From NCBI RefSeq assembly GCF_008757455.1, contig NZ_VCMV01000013.1:46806-110805 (forward strand): a stretch of 64,000 bases of DNA, written 5' to 3'. Positions within the stretch are counted from its first letter, which is position 1; each line of letters starts with the position of its first letter. Source of the DNA: Microvirga brassicacearum. Its GTDB lineage: Bacteria > Pseudomonadota > Alphaproteobacteria > Rhizobiales > Beijerinckiaceae. Below the pieces are notes generated by a model. It did not search any database. It was not told the DNA's origin and worked only from the letters and a program-made list of their open reading frames with translations. The translations under genes were made by a program, and so were the position numbers. This document shows, piece after piece, positions 9,442-18,611 of this stretch.

Positions 9442-10335
9442 ATGCCCTCCCCTCCCCCAAAGCAGCGCCTGATCGGCTACGCCCGGGTCTCGACCGACGA
9501 ACAGCTGACCGACGCCCAGATGATTGAACTCAAGGCAGTGGGCTGCTCAGTCATCCACCAGGAGCACGGCTCTGGCGCCTCCAGAGCAAGGCCCGTGCTA
9601 GCCCGACTCCTGCGAGAGATCAGGCCCGGCGATGTTCTTGTCGTCGTTCGCCTCGACCGTCTTGCCCGGTCAGTGAGCCACCTCCTAGAGGTGATCGAGG
9701 GGCTCGAGAGAAAGCGGGCCCATTTTAAATCGATCCGGGACCCGATCGATACCTCGACCCCACAGGGCATGTTCTCGCTGCAGGTATTAGGCGCCGTTGC
9801 ACAGCTTGAGCGCTCTCTCATCTCGGAGCGCACGAAAGCTGGCCTGAGGGCCGCAAAGGCCCGCGGAAAGATCCTGGGCAGCCGCGCGATGAAGGAACGG
9901 CGGCCGGAATCCATTCGAAAACTCTCTCTGTCGCGCCGGAAAGCCTATCTCGACGACATTATCGAGACTGCCGATCGGTGGATGCCGACGGTGAGGCGGA
10001 TGCGGCCTGCCCATACCTGGGGGGACGTGACACGCGTTCTGAACGGCAGCGGTCAGGAATGGACGGTCGAGCGACTTCGCCGCGCGGTGGGCAAGATGGT
10101 TTCGGAGCGGATGGCCGACGCTAGTTTGCTCAAGCGCTCCCCTCCCCGCGCCCAGCAAGAACGCCTTATGACCCTTGTGGCTGGCATCGCCATGGCCGAC
10201 CCGAACCTCTCCCTCAGGGGTATTGCAGCTCAGCTCGAACGAATGCGGGAACGGACGCCACGCGGTGGCACCCAGTGGTCGGCGTCATCTGTGAAGCAGC
10301 AACTCGATCGAGCGCGACAACTGGGGCTACATTGA
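9442..10335 (+). CDS. Serine recombinase (resolvase/invertase family) with extended C-terminus
   Basis: About 297 residues. The N-terminal catalytic domain has GYARVSTDEQ with the nucleophilic serine near residue 13, VVRLDRLARSVSHLLEV with the family arginines, and GAVAQLERSLISERTKAGL leading into the long E-helix. Typical resolvases end near 185-200 residues with one helix-turn-helix; this one continues about 100 residues with at least two regions resembling helix-turn-helix units (MRPAHTWGDVTRVLNG; NLSLRGIAAQLERM). It could resolve plasmid multimers or cointegrates, or move DNA. Start at ATG 9442; an in-frame TTG lies four codons upstream at 9430. Confidence 0.85.
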   Translation: MPSPPPKQRLIGYARVSTDEQLTDAQMIELKAVGCSVIHQEHGSGASRARPVLARLLREIRPGDVLVVVRLDRLARSVSHLLEVIEGLERKRAHFKSIRDPIDTSTPQGMFSLQVLGAVAQLERSLISERTKAGLRAAKARGKILGSRAMKERRPESIRKLSLSRRKAYLDDIIETADRWMPTVRRMRPAHTWGDVTRVLNGSGQEWTVERLRRAVGKMVSERMADASLLKRSPPRAQQERLMTLVAGIAMADPNLSLRGIAAQLERMRERTPRGGTQWSASSVKQQLDRARQLGLH

Positions 10336-10376
10336 CCTGAAATCCACCCGCCTTTCAGCAGTCGAGATTTTCTGGA

Positions 10377-10898
10377 TCACCGAAATCGTCGCTGATGCTT
10401 TTGACCTTTCAACGCGCCAAGCGTGCGTGGCGGGTTTGGGTCGCCGCTTCCCACAGCCCTCACCGCTTCGTCAGACAATTTGGGAAGATCTCGGGTCAGC
10501 GACCATCGCCTCCCCTCTTCGATTACCCTCTGATGCTCGTCCTTTGGCAAAATCCTGACGCAACGACCATCGATGAAGCAGGCGATGTACGTGTAGCGTG
10601 TGCCATGACGACCCCTCCCGTAGAACTCCAAGTCACCGTTGAACGGGATCTCGACGTCTCCAGCCGGAACGCGCGCGGCGCACCGACGATGCACTTGAAC
10701 CCTTCGGCACTGCCTCGCGGTCTCTCCTCAGGGGCGCTTCCTCGATGTCGATCGTATGATGGATCAAGCGACCGTCCGCCGTAATCGTCTAGTCCTCCGT
10801 CCACTGGGCATCGGTATCCTGGGTCAGGAAGACAATTCCCTCCGGAGGACGGGCTCCGGGAGGGGCATCTCGCATTTCAGGCAATCATAGGTGCTCAT
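10377..10898 (-). pseudogene. Broken copy 1 of an unknown protein family
   Basis: On the minus strand a start at 10898 gives MSTYDCLKCEMPLPEP, then the reading shifts frame after the PEP (PPEGIVFLTQDTDAQWTED), meets a stop codon just before TITADGRLIHH, and shifts again into the long C-terminal piece ending at 10377 (EIPFNGDLEFYG...YIACFIDGRCVRILPKDEHQRV). The same order of blocks occurs in the second copy at 11329-11965, which is how the lesions were recognised. At least two frameshifts and one stop make it non-functional. The function of the family is unknown to me; the blocks suggest a small soluble protein of about 200 residues. Confidence 0.7.
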
Positions 10899-11328
10899 CG
10901 GCGTGCTGGCTCCGTCTGTGCTGCTATAGTACCCGGAACCATGGAAAGTCGCGATATTGGATCCAGGACAGAGGATTCCCAAGCCTGGCGAGCTTCTGGA
11001 CTCTGCTGAGGGCGCGCGCGAGGTGAAGATTCTGCTCAACCGTATCGCACACGGGATCGCCGTTTGAGCTATTAAGCTTCAGTTAACCATATTTGTCCCT
11101 GACAGGGTTTCGGTTGTCGCTTGACCGGATAGCGCAGACGCTCCGGCTCATGTCCGGATCCAGCCGCCAACACCCGAGAAAGAGCCCCTCCCCTACCGGT
11201 TCGTGACCTGACCCGCAGTCCTCAATGTCCAACCCGGCTATGGCTCGAACTTCTTTTCCAGCTCCGCTTGTTCCTCGGGCGTGTGCTGGGATTGCGACTG
11301 AGTAAGCGCGTCCCTGAACTTTGCGCGC

Positions 11329-11965
11329 CTATTCAGGGTCCAACTTATCCAACTCGTCCTTTAGCAGGTGCAAGATGTCGTCTGGGGTTTCCGACGTTAA
11401 CAGGACGCGCCGCACATCGCGTGGTCGCATGTTCTCGACAGGCACGGGCTCTCGTCCGTCATGCAATATCCCATACACCTCCTCCGGCTTTGTCGGGGCA
11501 AATGGCTTGCTTCGGCGAACACTAGGTTCACCGTCTCGCATCAAGTCTTCGAAAATATTGTCCGAAAGTACCAGTCGCCGGCCGGCCTCCATGAGCCGCT
11601 TGTGCTGATCTTCCGTCAGGATCCTGACGCAGTGACCATCGATAAAGCAGGCGACGTAAGCGAGGCTCGAAGCGGAGCTTAGGTCGGTAAAGGTTAGATC
11701 GCCGTTGAACGGAATCTCCTCGTGACAGTCTGGAGCACGGCGCCATGCGCCAAAGGAATTCCCAAGGATGCCTGGACCGGTCCCGGTGAGGCCGCTCATC
11801 CTCTGGGATCACCTCCCTGCGGTGATGAACCAGGCGCCCGTCGCCTGAAATCGTGTAGTCCTCAAAAAACTGACTGGGTGTATCGCGCGTCATGAACACA
11901 GTACCCTCAGCCGGCCGAGGTTCGGGAAGGGGCATCTCGCACCTGATATGATCCCACACGCTCAT
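11329..11965 (-). pseudogene. Broken copy 2 of the same unknown protein family
   Basis: Starts at the minus-strand ATG 11965 with a good ribosome site (GAGGGGACAGCA before it) as MSVWDHIRCEMPLPEP and continues through VFMTRDTPSQFFEDYTISGDGRLVHHR. Around 11790-11800 the frame shifts, and the protein continues as EIPFNGDLTFTDLSS, YVACFIDGHCVRILTEDQHKR and an acidic C-terminus ending at 11329. One frameshift is the only evident lesion, so this copy decayed later than copy 1, or the shift is a sequence error. It is about 45-50% identical by eye to copy 1 in shared blocks. Function unknown. Confidence 0.7.
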
Positions 11966-12080
11966 TGCTGTCCCCTCGCCTTTCCGTGCATTCCAGGGCC
12001 CTATTCTGTCACGCCCATCCGCTTCAATTACGTGAAGCTGCCCACCGGCAACTCGAGCCATCACCCCTCCCCATGGGCTC

Positions 12081-12592
12081 CTACGACCAGTGAATATCCT
12101 CGTCCCGGTATGGCGTAAAACCCTTATCCGTCTCGTTTGGGGGCATGTAGGCGCCTTGTTGAGCTGCCGCGAGAAAACTCCGGACGGCCATCAGATCCTC
12201 CAATGATCCGGTGGCCATGAGCGCGATGGGAGCCCGGCCGTTGTACGGGGCAGCGCCGTGAGAAGCCTGTAGCCACTCCATCACCTCCTCCCTCGTCTCA
12301 TGGAGAACCTGGAGAGATCCGTAGATGCCTAGGACAGCCGAGATCCGCATAAGGGCGCGGCGTTTAGAATCAGCGGCCGATCGGATTGCGCTTTCCTGCA
12401 CCAGGCTTGGTAGACTGAGTGGAGCGGCATTCCGAGGATGCGAATTTGCTGCTCCTCAGAGAGGCCCCATTGGTTGGCCGCGGCGAGAAAGGTCCGGAGG
12501 CCCGGCCCGCTAAGGCGCCGCCGGTTCTCTCGACTGAACTCTTCTTTCGCGGAGAGGCCTACACTCTTACGCATAACGGCGGCCCTCCTCAA
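12081..12592 (-). pseudogene. Frameshifted Xre/MbcA/ParS-type antitoxin
   Basis: The first part (from 12592) has FLAAANQWGLSEEQQIRILG, the helix-turn-helix of this antitoxin group, and SVYQAWCRKAQ. The second part, in another frame and ending at 12081, has RRALMRISAVLGIYGSLQVL and EWLQASHGAAPYNGRAPIAL, which is the MbcA/ParS toxin-binding domain. The join must lie near 12370-12400, so one frameshift separates the two domains. Antitoxins of this family usually precede a RES-domain toxin gene, but none is recognisable downstream on the minus strand, where the unknown-family pseudogene lies instead. Without its binding domain the product would not neutralise a toxin. Confidence 0.7.
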
Positions 12593-12921
12593 ATCGAATA
12601 CGGCGTGTATATTTGAGAGCAGCCGTCGTCCATCAGCCCGATCGGTGGAAGACCGATGTGACGTTGGCTCATCGGCACCTACCCGGGCGCGAAGCGGGCC
12701 TCGATGGCCTCACCTACCCTCGCCTACCTACCCGCGCGTTCGCGGGGCCGCGCAGCCTGAGCCGAGGGCGCGCTAGTGATCGTTGTCAGCTGACAACGCG
12801 GTGGCAAAAACCGTTAACAGTTTGTTAGGACTAAAACTCTTGTTCGTTCTGCCGAATCGTGGCCATAAGTGAAGACGGCAATTGAGCGTCAAACGCACAG
12901 AAGCCGTTTTGAGGGAACCAG
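12593..12921 (+). promoter_or_regulatory. repABC upstream control region
   Basis: No gene is seen. The stretch contains the first parS palindrome (12782-12797), then an AT-richer part leading to repA. RepABC operons are normally self-regulated by RepA with RepB, and parS sites near the promoter help repression. The ribosome site GAGGGA precedes the repA ATG by a few bases. A precise promoter was not assigned. Confidence 0.5.
12782..12797. promoter_or_regulatory. parS partition site 1
   Basis: Perfect 16-bp palindrome GTTGTCAGCTGACAAC, fitting the alphaproteobacterial plasmid parS pattern recognised by RepB. It is identical to the site inside repB at 14195-14210. Lying 125 bases before repA, it may also assist autoregulation. 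Confidence 0.9.
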
Positions 12922-14133
12922 ATGGCGCAGCAGGCGGAAAAGCAAACCACCGGCGAGACTACTTCTAAAAGAATAGCGCGACATGCCGGCGTGTTGTCTG
13001 CGCAATTGCGTCAACTCGGAACCGCCCTCTTTCCGCCCGCCGCAAGCAAGGGCCTGCGGTCTTTCACGTCTGGAGAAGCGGCGCGAATTCTGGGCGTCTC
13101 TGACGGGTATTTGCGCCAACTTTCGCTGGACGGGCAAGGCCCAATCCCGACAATCGGTACAGGCGGCCGCCGCTCGTACCGGCTCGCCCAGATCAACGAG
13201 ATGCGCAACTACCTCGCGGATGTCCGGCCTCGCGAGACGCTAACGTTTAAGCAAGGACGGCAACACGACGACAAACTTCAGGTGATTGCCGTCACGAATT
13301 TCAAAGGCGGCTCGGCCAAGACCACGACATCGCTCTACTTGGCTCAGTATCTCGCGCTGCAGGGAATCCGCGTTCTAGCAATCGACCTCGACCCGCAGGC
13401 GTCACTGTCGGCGATGTTCGGCTATCAACCAGAGTTCGACATCGCCGAAAACGAGACATTGTACGGCGCTATTCGATACGATGAACATCGCCGTCCGATG
13501 AGCGAAGTCGTTCGCAAGACATATTTCGACGGCATTGATCTTGTGCCTGGCAATCTTGAGCTCATGGAGTTCGAACACCATACCCCCCGGGCAATGATCG
13601 AGCGGAATACGCGCGGTCACGATCTTTTCTTCCGGAGGGTAGCCTCGGCAATCGATCAAGTTGGCAACGAGTACGACGTTGTTGTGATCGATTGTCCGCC
13701 GCAGCTTGGATATCTCACACTTGGCGCCCTGAACGCCGCGACCGCCATGTTGATTACCGTCCATCCTCAGATGGTCGACGTAGCTTCGATGAACCAGTTC
13801 CTCCTTATGACCTCAGAGCTTATCACGGTGGTTGAAGAGGCGGGCGGGCGGTTGGACCACGACTTCATTCGGTACGTTGTCACCCGACATGACCCGAATG
13901 ATGTGCCTGAGACTCAGATCGTCGCACTCTTGCGGAACCTGTTTGGCTCCGACGTGCTCAAGTCGACGGCATGGAAGTCCACTGCGGTTGCCAATGCCGG
14001 CCTGACCAAGCAGTCGCTTTACGAACTCGACCGCAGCTCGGTCGGACGCGCGGCTTACGACCGAGCGCTGGAGTCTGTGGATGCCGTCAACGCCGAGATT
14101 CTTGACCTGATCAAAGGAGTTTGGGGGCGATGA
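12922..14133 (+). CDS. repA: Plasmid partition ATPase RepA (ParA family)
   Basis: 403 residues, normal for RepA of repABC replicons. An N-terminal helix-turn-helix region (FTSGEAARILGVSDGYLRQLS, about residues 48-68) binds the operator. The ParA core starts near residue 115 with the deviant Walker A KGGSAKTTT, followed by VLAIDLDPQASLSAMFG, and VVVIDCPPQLGYLTLGAL as the Walker B block. It works with RepB at parS to segregate plasmid copies and represses the operon. The end overlaps repB by four bases (ATGA). Confidence 0.97.
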   Translation: MAQQAEKQTTGETTSKRIARHAGVLSAQLRQLGTALFPPAASKGLRSFTSGEAARILGVSDGYLRQLSLDGQGPIPTIGTGGRRSYRLAQINEMRNYLADVRPRETLTFKQGRQHDDKLQVIAVTNFKGGSAKTTTSLYLAQYLALQGIRVLAIDLDPQASLSAMFGYQPEFDIAENETLYGAIRYDEHRRPMSEVVRKTYFDGIDLVPGNLELMEFEHHTPRAMIERNTRGHDLFFRRVASAIDQVGNEYDVVVIDCPPQLGYLTLGALNAATAMLITVHPQMVDVASMNQFLLMTSELITVVEEAGGRLDHDFIRYVVTRHDPNDVPETQIVALLRNLFGSDVLKSTAWKSTAVANAGLTKQSLYELDRSSVGRAAYDRALESVDAVNAEILDLIKGVWGR

Positions 14134-15146
14134 GCAAGCGCATGGACGCAATTCGATCATTGCTGACAGCGCCTCAAGGCGAGGCACCGGAGTCGTTGTC
14201 AGCTGACAACAAACCTGCGCCCTTGCCTCGCGTGTCCTCTGGGTCCGTCCGATCCATGAAAGAATCGTTCTCGTCCGCCGAGCGAGAGAATGAGGATCTT
14301 AGAGCAAAGCTGGCATCCAGTCTGACGATACGAGAGATTGACCCAAACCTTATAGATCCATCCCCGATTATGGACCGCTTCCAAGATCAGGATGAAGAAG
14401 GCTTCGAGCTCTTAAAAGTTTCAATTCAACAGCGCGGGCAAGAGGTGCCTGTTCTGTTGCGGCCGCATCCGGCGGTTCAGGGACGCTACCAGAGCGCCTA
14501 CGGACATCGACGCATTCGTGCCTCGCGCGAGTTAGCGATACCGGTCCGCGCTGTCGTCCGAGACTTGACCGACGAGGATTTGGTCGTTGCACAGGGCGTC
14601 GAGAACTCGGCGCGCCAGGACCTCAGTTTTATTGAACGAGCTATTTTTGCCGCCCGTCTCGAGAACGCCGGACATGAACGTTCGGTCGTTCAGGATGCAC
14701 TATCCATTGACCGTGCTGAAGCGTCCAAGCTTGTGTCAGTTGCCAAGGCGCTGCCAGCTGACCTCATCGAGGCCATCGGCCGGGCTCCCAAAGTCGGTCG
14801 TCCACGCTGGCAAGCGTTAGCGGATGCTTTGAGGTCGTCACCAGCGGCAATGACAGCGGCGAGGGCGGCGATGCAGTCTGCGGATTTTCAACGCCGCGAC
14901 ACCGACGCTCGTTTTCTAGCAGTGCTCTCTGCAGCAACTGCGAAGCCACAGGATACTTCGAAGGGAGAGCCTCGGAGTGTCACAACGGCTTCAGGTCAGA
15001 AGGTCGCTCAGATCACACAGAGTGGGCGGGAGCTGAAGATCATGGTCGACAAGGAATTCGATGCTGCATTCGCAGATTTTCTTGCCGAGCAACTTCCAAT
15101 CCTGGCTGAGCGGTTTGCGAAGGGCAGGGGCGAGGGGACGTCGTAA
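14130..15146 (+). CDS. repB: Plasmid partition protein RepB (ParB family)
   Basis: 338 residues from the ATG at 14130, which overlaps the repA stop and is preceded by AAAGGAGT. The ParB/Sulfiredoxin-like domain spans roughly residues 65-165: IDPNLIDPSPIMDRF, then SIQQRGQEVPVLLRPHP, SAYGHRRIRASREL (the CTP-binding GxRR-type motif) and GVENSARQDLSFIERAIFA. The helix-turn-helix follows (VVQDALSIDRAEASKLV). It binds the parS palindromes and couples plasmid DNA to RepA. One parS copy lies within its own early coding sequence. Confidence 0.97.
   Translation: MSKRMDAIRSLLTAPQGEAPESLSADNKPAPLPRVSSGSVRSMKESFSSAERENEDLRAKLASSLTIREIDPNLIDPSPIMDRFQDQDEEGFELLKVSIQQRGQEVPVLLRPHPAVQGRYQSAYGHRRIRASRELAIPVRAVVRDLTDEDLVVAQGVENSARQDLSFIERAIFAARLENAGHERSVVQDALSIDRAEASKLVSVAKALPADLIEAIGRAPKVGRPRWQALADALRSSPAAMTAARAAMQSADFQRRDTDARFLAVLSAATAKPQDTSKGEPRSVTTASGQKVAQITQSGRELKIMVDKEFDAAFADFLAEQLPILAERFAKGRGEGTS
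14195..14210. promoter_or_regulatory. parS partition site 2 (inside repB)
   Basis: Second perfect copy of GTTGTCAGCTGACAAC, in the first codons of repB (encoding LSADN). Having one site before repA and one inside repB is uncommon but parS positions vary among repABC plasmids. Confidence 0.9.
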
Positions 15147-15163
15147 TGTAACCGCGGTAAAGC

Positions 15164-15230
15164 AAAAGGCCCCGAAGCTGGACACTTCGAGGCCTTTGGA
15201 ACCTCACCAAGGACGGCAAGGGCAACTCAC
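15164..15230 (-). ncRNA. repABC counter-transcribed RNA (incompatibility/copy-number ctRNA)
   Basis: In repABC plasmids a small antisense RNA from the repB-repC gap limits RepC synthesis. Here the minus strand has a promoter (next entry) and ends in a strong hairpin, AAAGGCCTCGAAG with its partner CTTCGGGGCCTTT at 15165-15197, followed by a T-rich tail on the minus strand. The predicted RNA is about 65-70 bases, matching the known size of such RNAs. It would pair with the repC leader and favour a fold hiding the repC start. Confidence 0.82.
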
Positions 15231-15236
15231 TTCCCC

Positions 15237-15266
15237 CTTATGCCATCCTGATGATTCGGGTGTCAA
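15237..15266 (-). promoter_or_regulatory. ctRNA promoter
   Basis: On the minus strand TTGACA (15266-15261) and CATAAG (15242-15237) are separated by 18 bases, a sigma-70-like arrangement with a perfect -35 box. Transcription would start near 15230 and run to the hairpin at 15165. Confidence 0.75.
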
Positions 15267-15278
15267 GACACTGATTCG

Positions 15279-16466
15279 GTGAACGGTCCTGCTTTGCCCT
15301 CAGAAGGGGAGGGTACGGTGCAATTGGCATCATCTGGAGGCCGGCGGCTGAGACATGCTGCATTGGCCGCGCGGAAACTTGCGCTCGAGACAGGGCGTAC
15401 AGTGACCCGCAAAGAACTATCGGCAGCAGGCCGGGAGGCAGAGAAGGCGCTCGAATTGCGCCCGACCCTCCGCCTGGTGCTGTCTGAGCTGGTCGCTTGC
15501 TGGGGCGAACAGGCCTGGGACCGGCTGCTCGTGTGGCCGTCGAACGATTACCTCGAGAGCCGGACCGGGCTGACCGAACGGGCGATCCGCTTTGCAATTC
15601 GGGCTTTGACCGACCTCCAGCTGATCGTCCCGAAGGATTCTCCCAACGGCAAACGCTACGCGATCAAGGATCTATCTGGCGAGATCATTGACGCATTCGG
15701 CTTCGATCTGACACCGCTCTACACCCGCCGTGGCGAATGGGCAGCGCTCGTCCTTGAGCAAAAGCAGCTGCGTCAGATGCAGAAGCAGGCTTTCGACGAC
15801 GTCACGATCTGCCGCAGAGCCACAGAGGAGGCGCTGGGCGCCCTTGCGCAGCATTTCCCGAGCGTTGACCGCTCTGAGCTCGAAGTCCGCCTCCAGGACC
15901 TGCAGGGGAGGACGCCAAAGCGCTCGACCCGAACCTTGCCATCGAGACTTCTCGAAGAGTGGCAGAGCCTCAGGGATCACACCGAAGAAACCTTCTATGA
16001 AGCGGGCAGTGGCGGAATCCGATTCCGGCACAATAAAGCAGACAATAAATCTCCTAGTGAGACTTGTAACAACGGCTTTCCGAAGAAAGCTGGGGCCGTT
16101 CTTCAAGCCGAACAACCGCTGGAGCATCTATCACCGGCTGTGATCGTTGAAGCCTGCCCGACATTGGCGGACTTCGGCCAACCGATCCGGGATGTGCCCG
16201 ATCTGGTGAGGGCAGGGCGGTTCCTTCGCGCCTCGCTGGGCGCCCATGAAAGCGCCTGGAACGAGGCCGTGGCCGAAATCGGCGCGGTCAGGGCCTCCAT
16301 TGCGGTCATCTACGTGCTGCAGATCTACGACGATGATGTTTCCAGCGGCGGCAATCGGATCAAGAATCCGGGAGGCTACTTCCGCGCGCTTATTCGCATG
16401 GTCAAAGCCGGGAAAATCGACCTCGAAGTTGAGCTGCTCGCCATGCGCCGGCGAAGGATGAGTTGA
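15279..16466 (+). CDS. repC: Replication initiator RepC
   Basis: 395 residues, close to the usual RepC size of about 400. Family blocks include RKLALETGRTVTRKELSA, WPSNDYLESRTGLTERAIR (winged helix), VPKDSPNGKRYA and a C-terminal domain with LRASLGAHESAWNEAV and VLQIYDDD...IKNPGGYFRAL. It initiates plasmid replication, usually at an origin inside its own gene. The start is GTG at 15279; weak initiation agrees with its control by the antisense RNA just upstream. Confidence 0.97.
   Translation: MNGPALPSEGEGTVQLASSGGRRLRHAALAARKLALETGRTVTRKELSAAGREAEKALELRPTLRLVLSELVACWGEQAWDRLLVWPSNDYLESRTGLTERAIRFAIRALTDLQLIVPKDSPNGKRYAIKDLSGEIIDAFGFDLTPLYTRRGEWAALVLEQKQLRQMQKQAFDDVTICRRATEEALGALAQHFPSVDRSELEVRLQDLQGRTPKRSTRTLPSRLLEEWQSLRDHTEETFYEAGSGGIRFRHNKADNKSPSETCNNGFPKKAGAVLQAEQPLEHLSPAVIVEACPTLADFGQPIRDVPDLVRAGRFLRASLGAHESAWNEAVAEIGAVRASIAVIYVLQIYDDDVSSGGNRIKNPGGYFRALIRMVKAGKIDLEVELLAMRRRRMS
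16020..16080. other. Possible oriV within repC
   Basis: RepC of this family acts at an AT-rich segment inside its own gene. This stretch (with ACAATAAAGCAGACAATAAA) is the most AT-rich part of repC, in the linker between its two domains. The assignment rests on position and composition only. Confidence 0.35.
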
Positions 16467-16741
16467 TGGTCGACCGGCATATCGATCTGCGTGATGACGC
16501 CAACCGGGGAGGGGGGCAGATCATGAGCAAACCCGATTTCGGCGAGGCAGGTCGATAAACTGGGAATTCCAGACGGTGCGGAAAGAAAAGGCGTGATAAA
16601 TTCGGTGCTTATCGGGTGAGAGGCATGACACACGAACACGCCAGGGGAGTTTGCGTTTGCATCACCAAAGTGAATCGTTTGAGGCAAACTGATTCAAGGG
16701 TTTCACCGGATGCCGGCGGAGCACCCGGATGAAATTGGGGC

Positions 16742-16988
16742 ATGTCCGAGGAATGATCCAGTACCTGGTTCTTGATCGCTGCGAACCGAGTTGCAACATG
16801 GCGCGCTTCTATGTGCTTGCAATCGAACCAAGCCTGTTCGGAGACAGACCCCCATCCGCGAGTGGGGATGCATCGGCAGGAGAGGTCAGCGGCGGGTCGA
16901 GAACCATAACAATCGGACCAAGGCTGCGGAAGCACTCGCGATCTGGCTTCGACGCAAACAAAAAAGGGATTACACGTTGCGAGGTTGA
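16742..16988 (+). pseudogene. Broken WGR-domain gene
   Basis: Nearly the same protein as the intact WGR gene at 19328, but read in three frames. The ATG at 16742 is followed by a two-base deletion near 16751, then MIQYLVLDRCEPSCNMARFYVLAIEPSLFGD, then another shift near 16845 into REWGCIGRRGQRRVENHNN and LAIWLRRKQKRDYTLRG. The catalytic WGR pattern has become WGC, so the motif itself is altered. It is a decayed duplicate. Confidence 0.8.
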
Positions 16989-17498
16989 GCAACGCTGGGA
17001 AGTTCAGCGCTCTCCCAATTGTTTGCGAAAGTGAAGGAAGTCTTAATGATCGATGATGAGGTGGTTTGACATTAAACCTGATCGGCATTCTCCTTATCGG
17101 AGTCTCTCGGCCTGGTAATGGCTCATCTCCGGAGTTTCCGGCGCGCGAACGCGAATTTGACCGCGGCGACCGGTTCGACGCGGGCGGGGATCGGCCAATC
17201 GACGCCGGAAGTGCATTTGTACGCGCACATAAGCCCGTCAGCGGAAGTAGAATGCAGTCACTTCACTCCCTTAAGCGAATTTAACCCTTGCTGGATCAAG
17301 CACTTGTGTTTCGCGGGCAGCACGGTCGTGGGGCTTAGCGGGTCTCGTCCGGGATGAGGAAAACCGGGCGCCATAGCTCTACGATCTGCCGGATAGCGCT
17401 GCGACATGATAGAGGCAGTGCGGGCACTCCTCGACGTCACTCGTCGAAATCGGTGACGTCGTACTCCACGATACCGGAATGGGTGGCAGAAGCCCGAG
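16989..17498. other. Non-coding stretch
   Basis: No gene recognised. The part next to 17498 may contain a short out-of-frame continuation of the deacetylase remnant. Nothing else could be supported. Confidence 0.4.
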
Positions 17499-18209
17499 TC
17501 ACGAATAGACCCGTCCCGCGACGGCGAGGGTCTCGCGAAGATAGCGGATGCAATGCGCGGCTTCGAAAACCCAAGGGTGGATGCCGATGGCAACGGCCCG
17601 GGCGCTCATCGCCGACGCACGTGCGAGCGCGTCAATCGCGTCGGAGACGAGCCTCGGAAAGCGATCGGCTGACAGCTTTCGGAGCCAGAGCGTCTGCACG
17701 TCGTCCCATCCGCTGGGGGCTGGGAGGGCGATCAGGCCCCCTGCATCGAGGGGTCGGTAGGGCTTCTCGTCGTTCGCCCAATCCATCGTGTAGACAAGCC
17801 TGCTTCGCGCAGAAGCGCGGACGTGCGAGGTGTGTGCCGAAAGCCAGCCTCGAGGCGATGCCCCGAACGTGGTACGAAGCGCGTCGCGGGAGTGTTGAAT
17901 GTGAGCGCGTTCCTCGTCTTCGGTCATCCGGCTCGTGATCATGCGATTGGCAGTCAGGCCGTGCACGGCAATCTCGTATCGGCGCGAAACGATCTCCGTG
18001 ACGATCTCGGGATGCGCCTCGATGGCTCCCGCGCCAATGGCTGCCGTGACAGGAACCGCCAGTTCGTCGAGAATCTCAAGCACCCGATAGAAACCGACGC
18101 GATTGCCGTACTGGCGATACGGCCAGGTTCGGTAATCGGACGTGAACGTCCCGAACTCGCCCTTGGCGCCTTCTGGCGTCAGCAACTCGTAATGCTCGAT
18201 TTGCAGCAC
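17499..18209 (-). pseudogene. Polysaccharide-deacetylase/PuuE-like protein, N-terminally truncated
   Basis: 236 residues beginning as MLQIEHYELLTPEGAKG. In complete members this 'IEHYEL' strand follows about 30-50 residues and continues to YGNRVGFYRVLEILDELAVPVTAAIGA, then EIAVHGLTANRM (metal-site histidine strand) and RGWLSAHTS. An in-frame stop lies only 14 codons before the start, so the N-terminus is missing. The ribosome site is also weak. The family hydrolyses linear amides or acetyl groups (allantoinase PuuE, chitooligosaccharide deacetylases). It follows an amine oxidase fragment on the same strand, which is also cut, so both are probably remnants of an old catabolic operon. Confidence 0.65.
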
Positions 18210-18274
18210 GATGTTGGGATCCCTGCAGTCCGAAGGCGATCATTCCTCAGGTGCCGTTGGGTCGGCGTGCCCGT

Positions 18275-18610
18275 TCATCGGGCCTGAGAGCGCGTGAGTG
18301 CGGCGGTTGCTTCCTCGGCAGCCCGCGTCCCGCTCTGATAAGCGCCATGGGCGGTCGAGAAATCGTGACGCTGGGTCGCTTCGCCGGCAAAGAAAAGCCG
18401 CTGGTCGAACGGACGGGCCAGCTCGCCCCGCGCGCCAGCACGCCCCGGCAGGGCGTAGCTATAGGCGCCTCCCACATACTCCATTCGGCTCCAATTCGAG
18501 GCGACAAGCGGGCGGAGCCTGCGTCGGACATCCGCGCCGAAAAGTGCTGCGAGCTGGTCCACCGCGTAAGCAAAGGCGGCGACTGGCATCGCTGTCTTCA
18601 GTGACGTCCG
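18275..18610 (-). pseudogene. Flavin amine oxidase, C-terminal fragment
   Basis: About 110 residues. The text WSRMEYVGGAYSYALPG, then FFAGEATQRHDFSTAHGAYQSGTRAAEE is the conserved FAD-binding end of flavin-containing monoamine/polyamine oxidases. The roughly 350 preceding residues, including the N-terminal Rossmann fold, are absent. At about 18610 the similarity stops abruptly where an oppositely oriented phosphoesterase fragment begins, so this is a recombination junction. Confidence 0.75.
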
Positions 18611-18611
18611 G

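Noticed and set aside
9206..9472. Short plus-strand frame before the recombinase
   Set aside because: Low-quality text, no ribosome site; overlaps the recombinase start.
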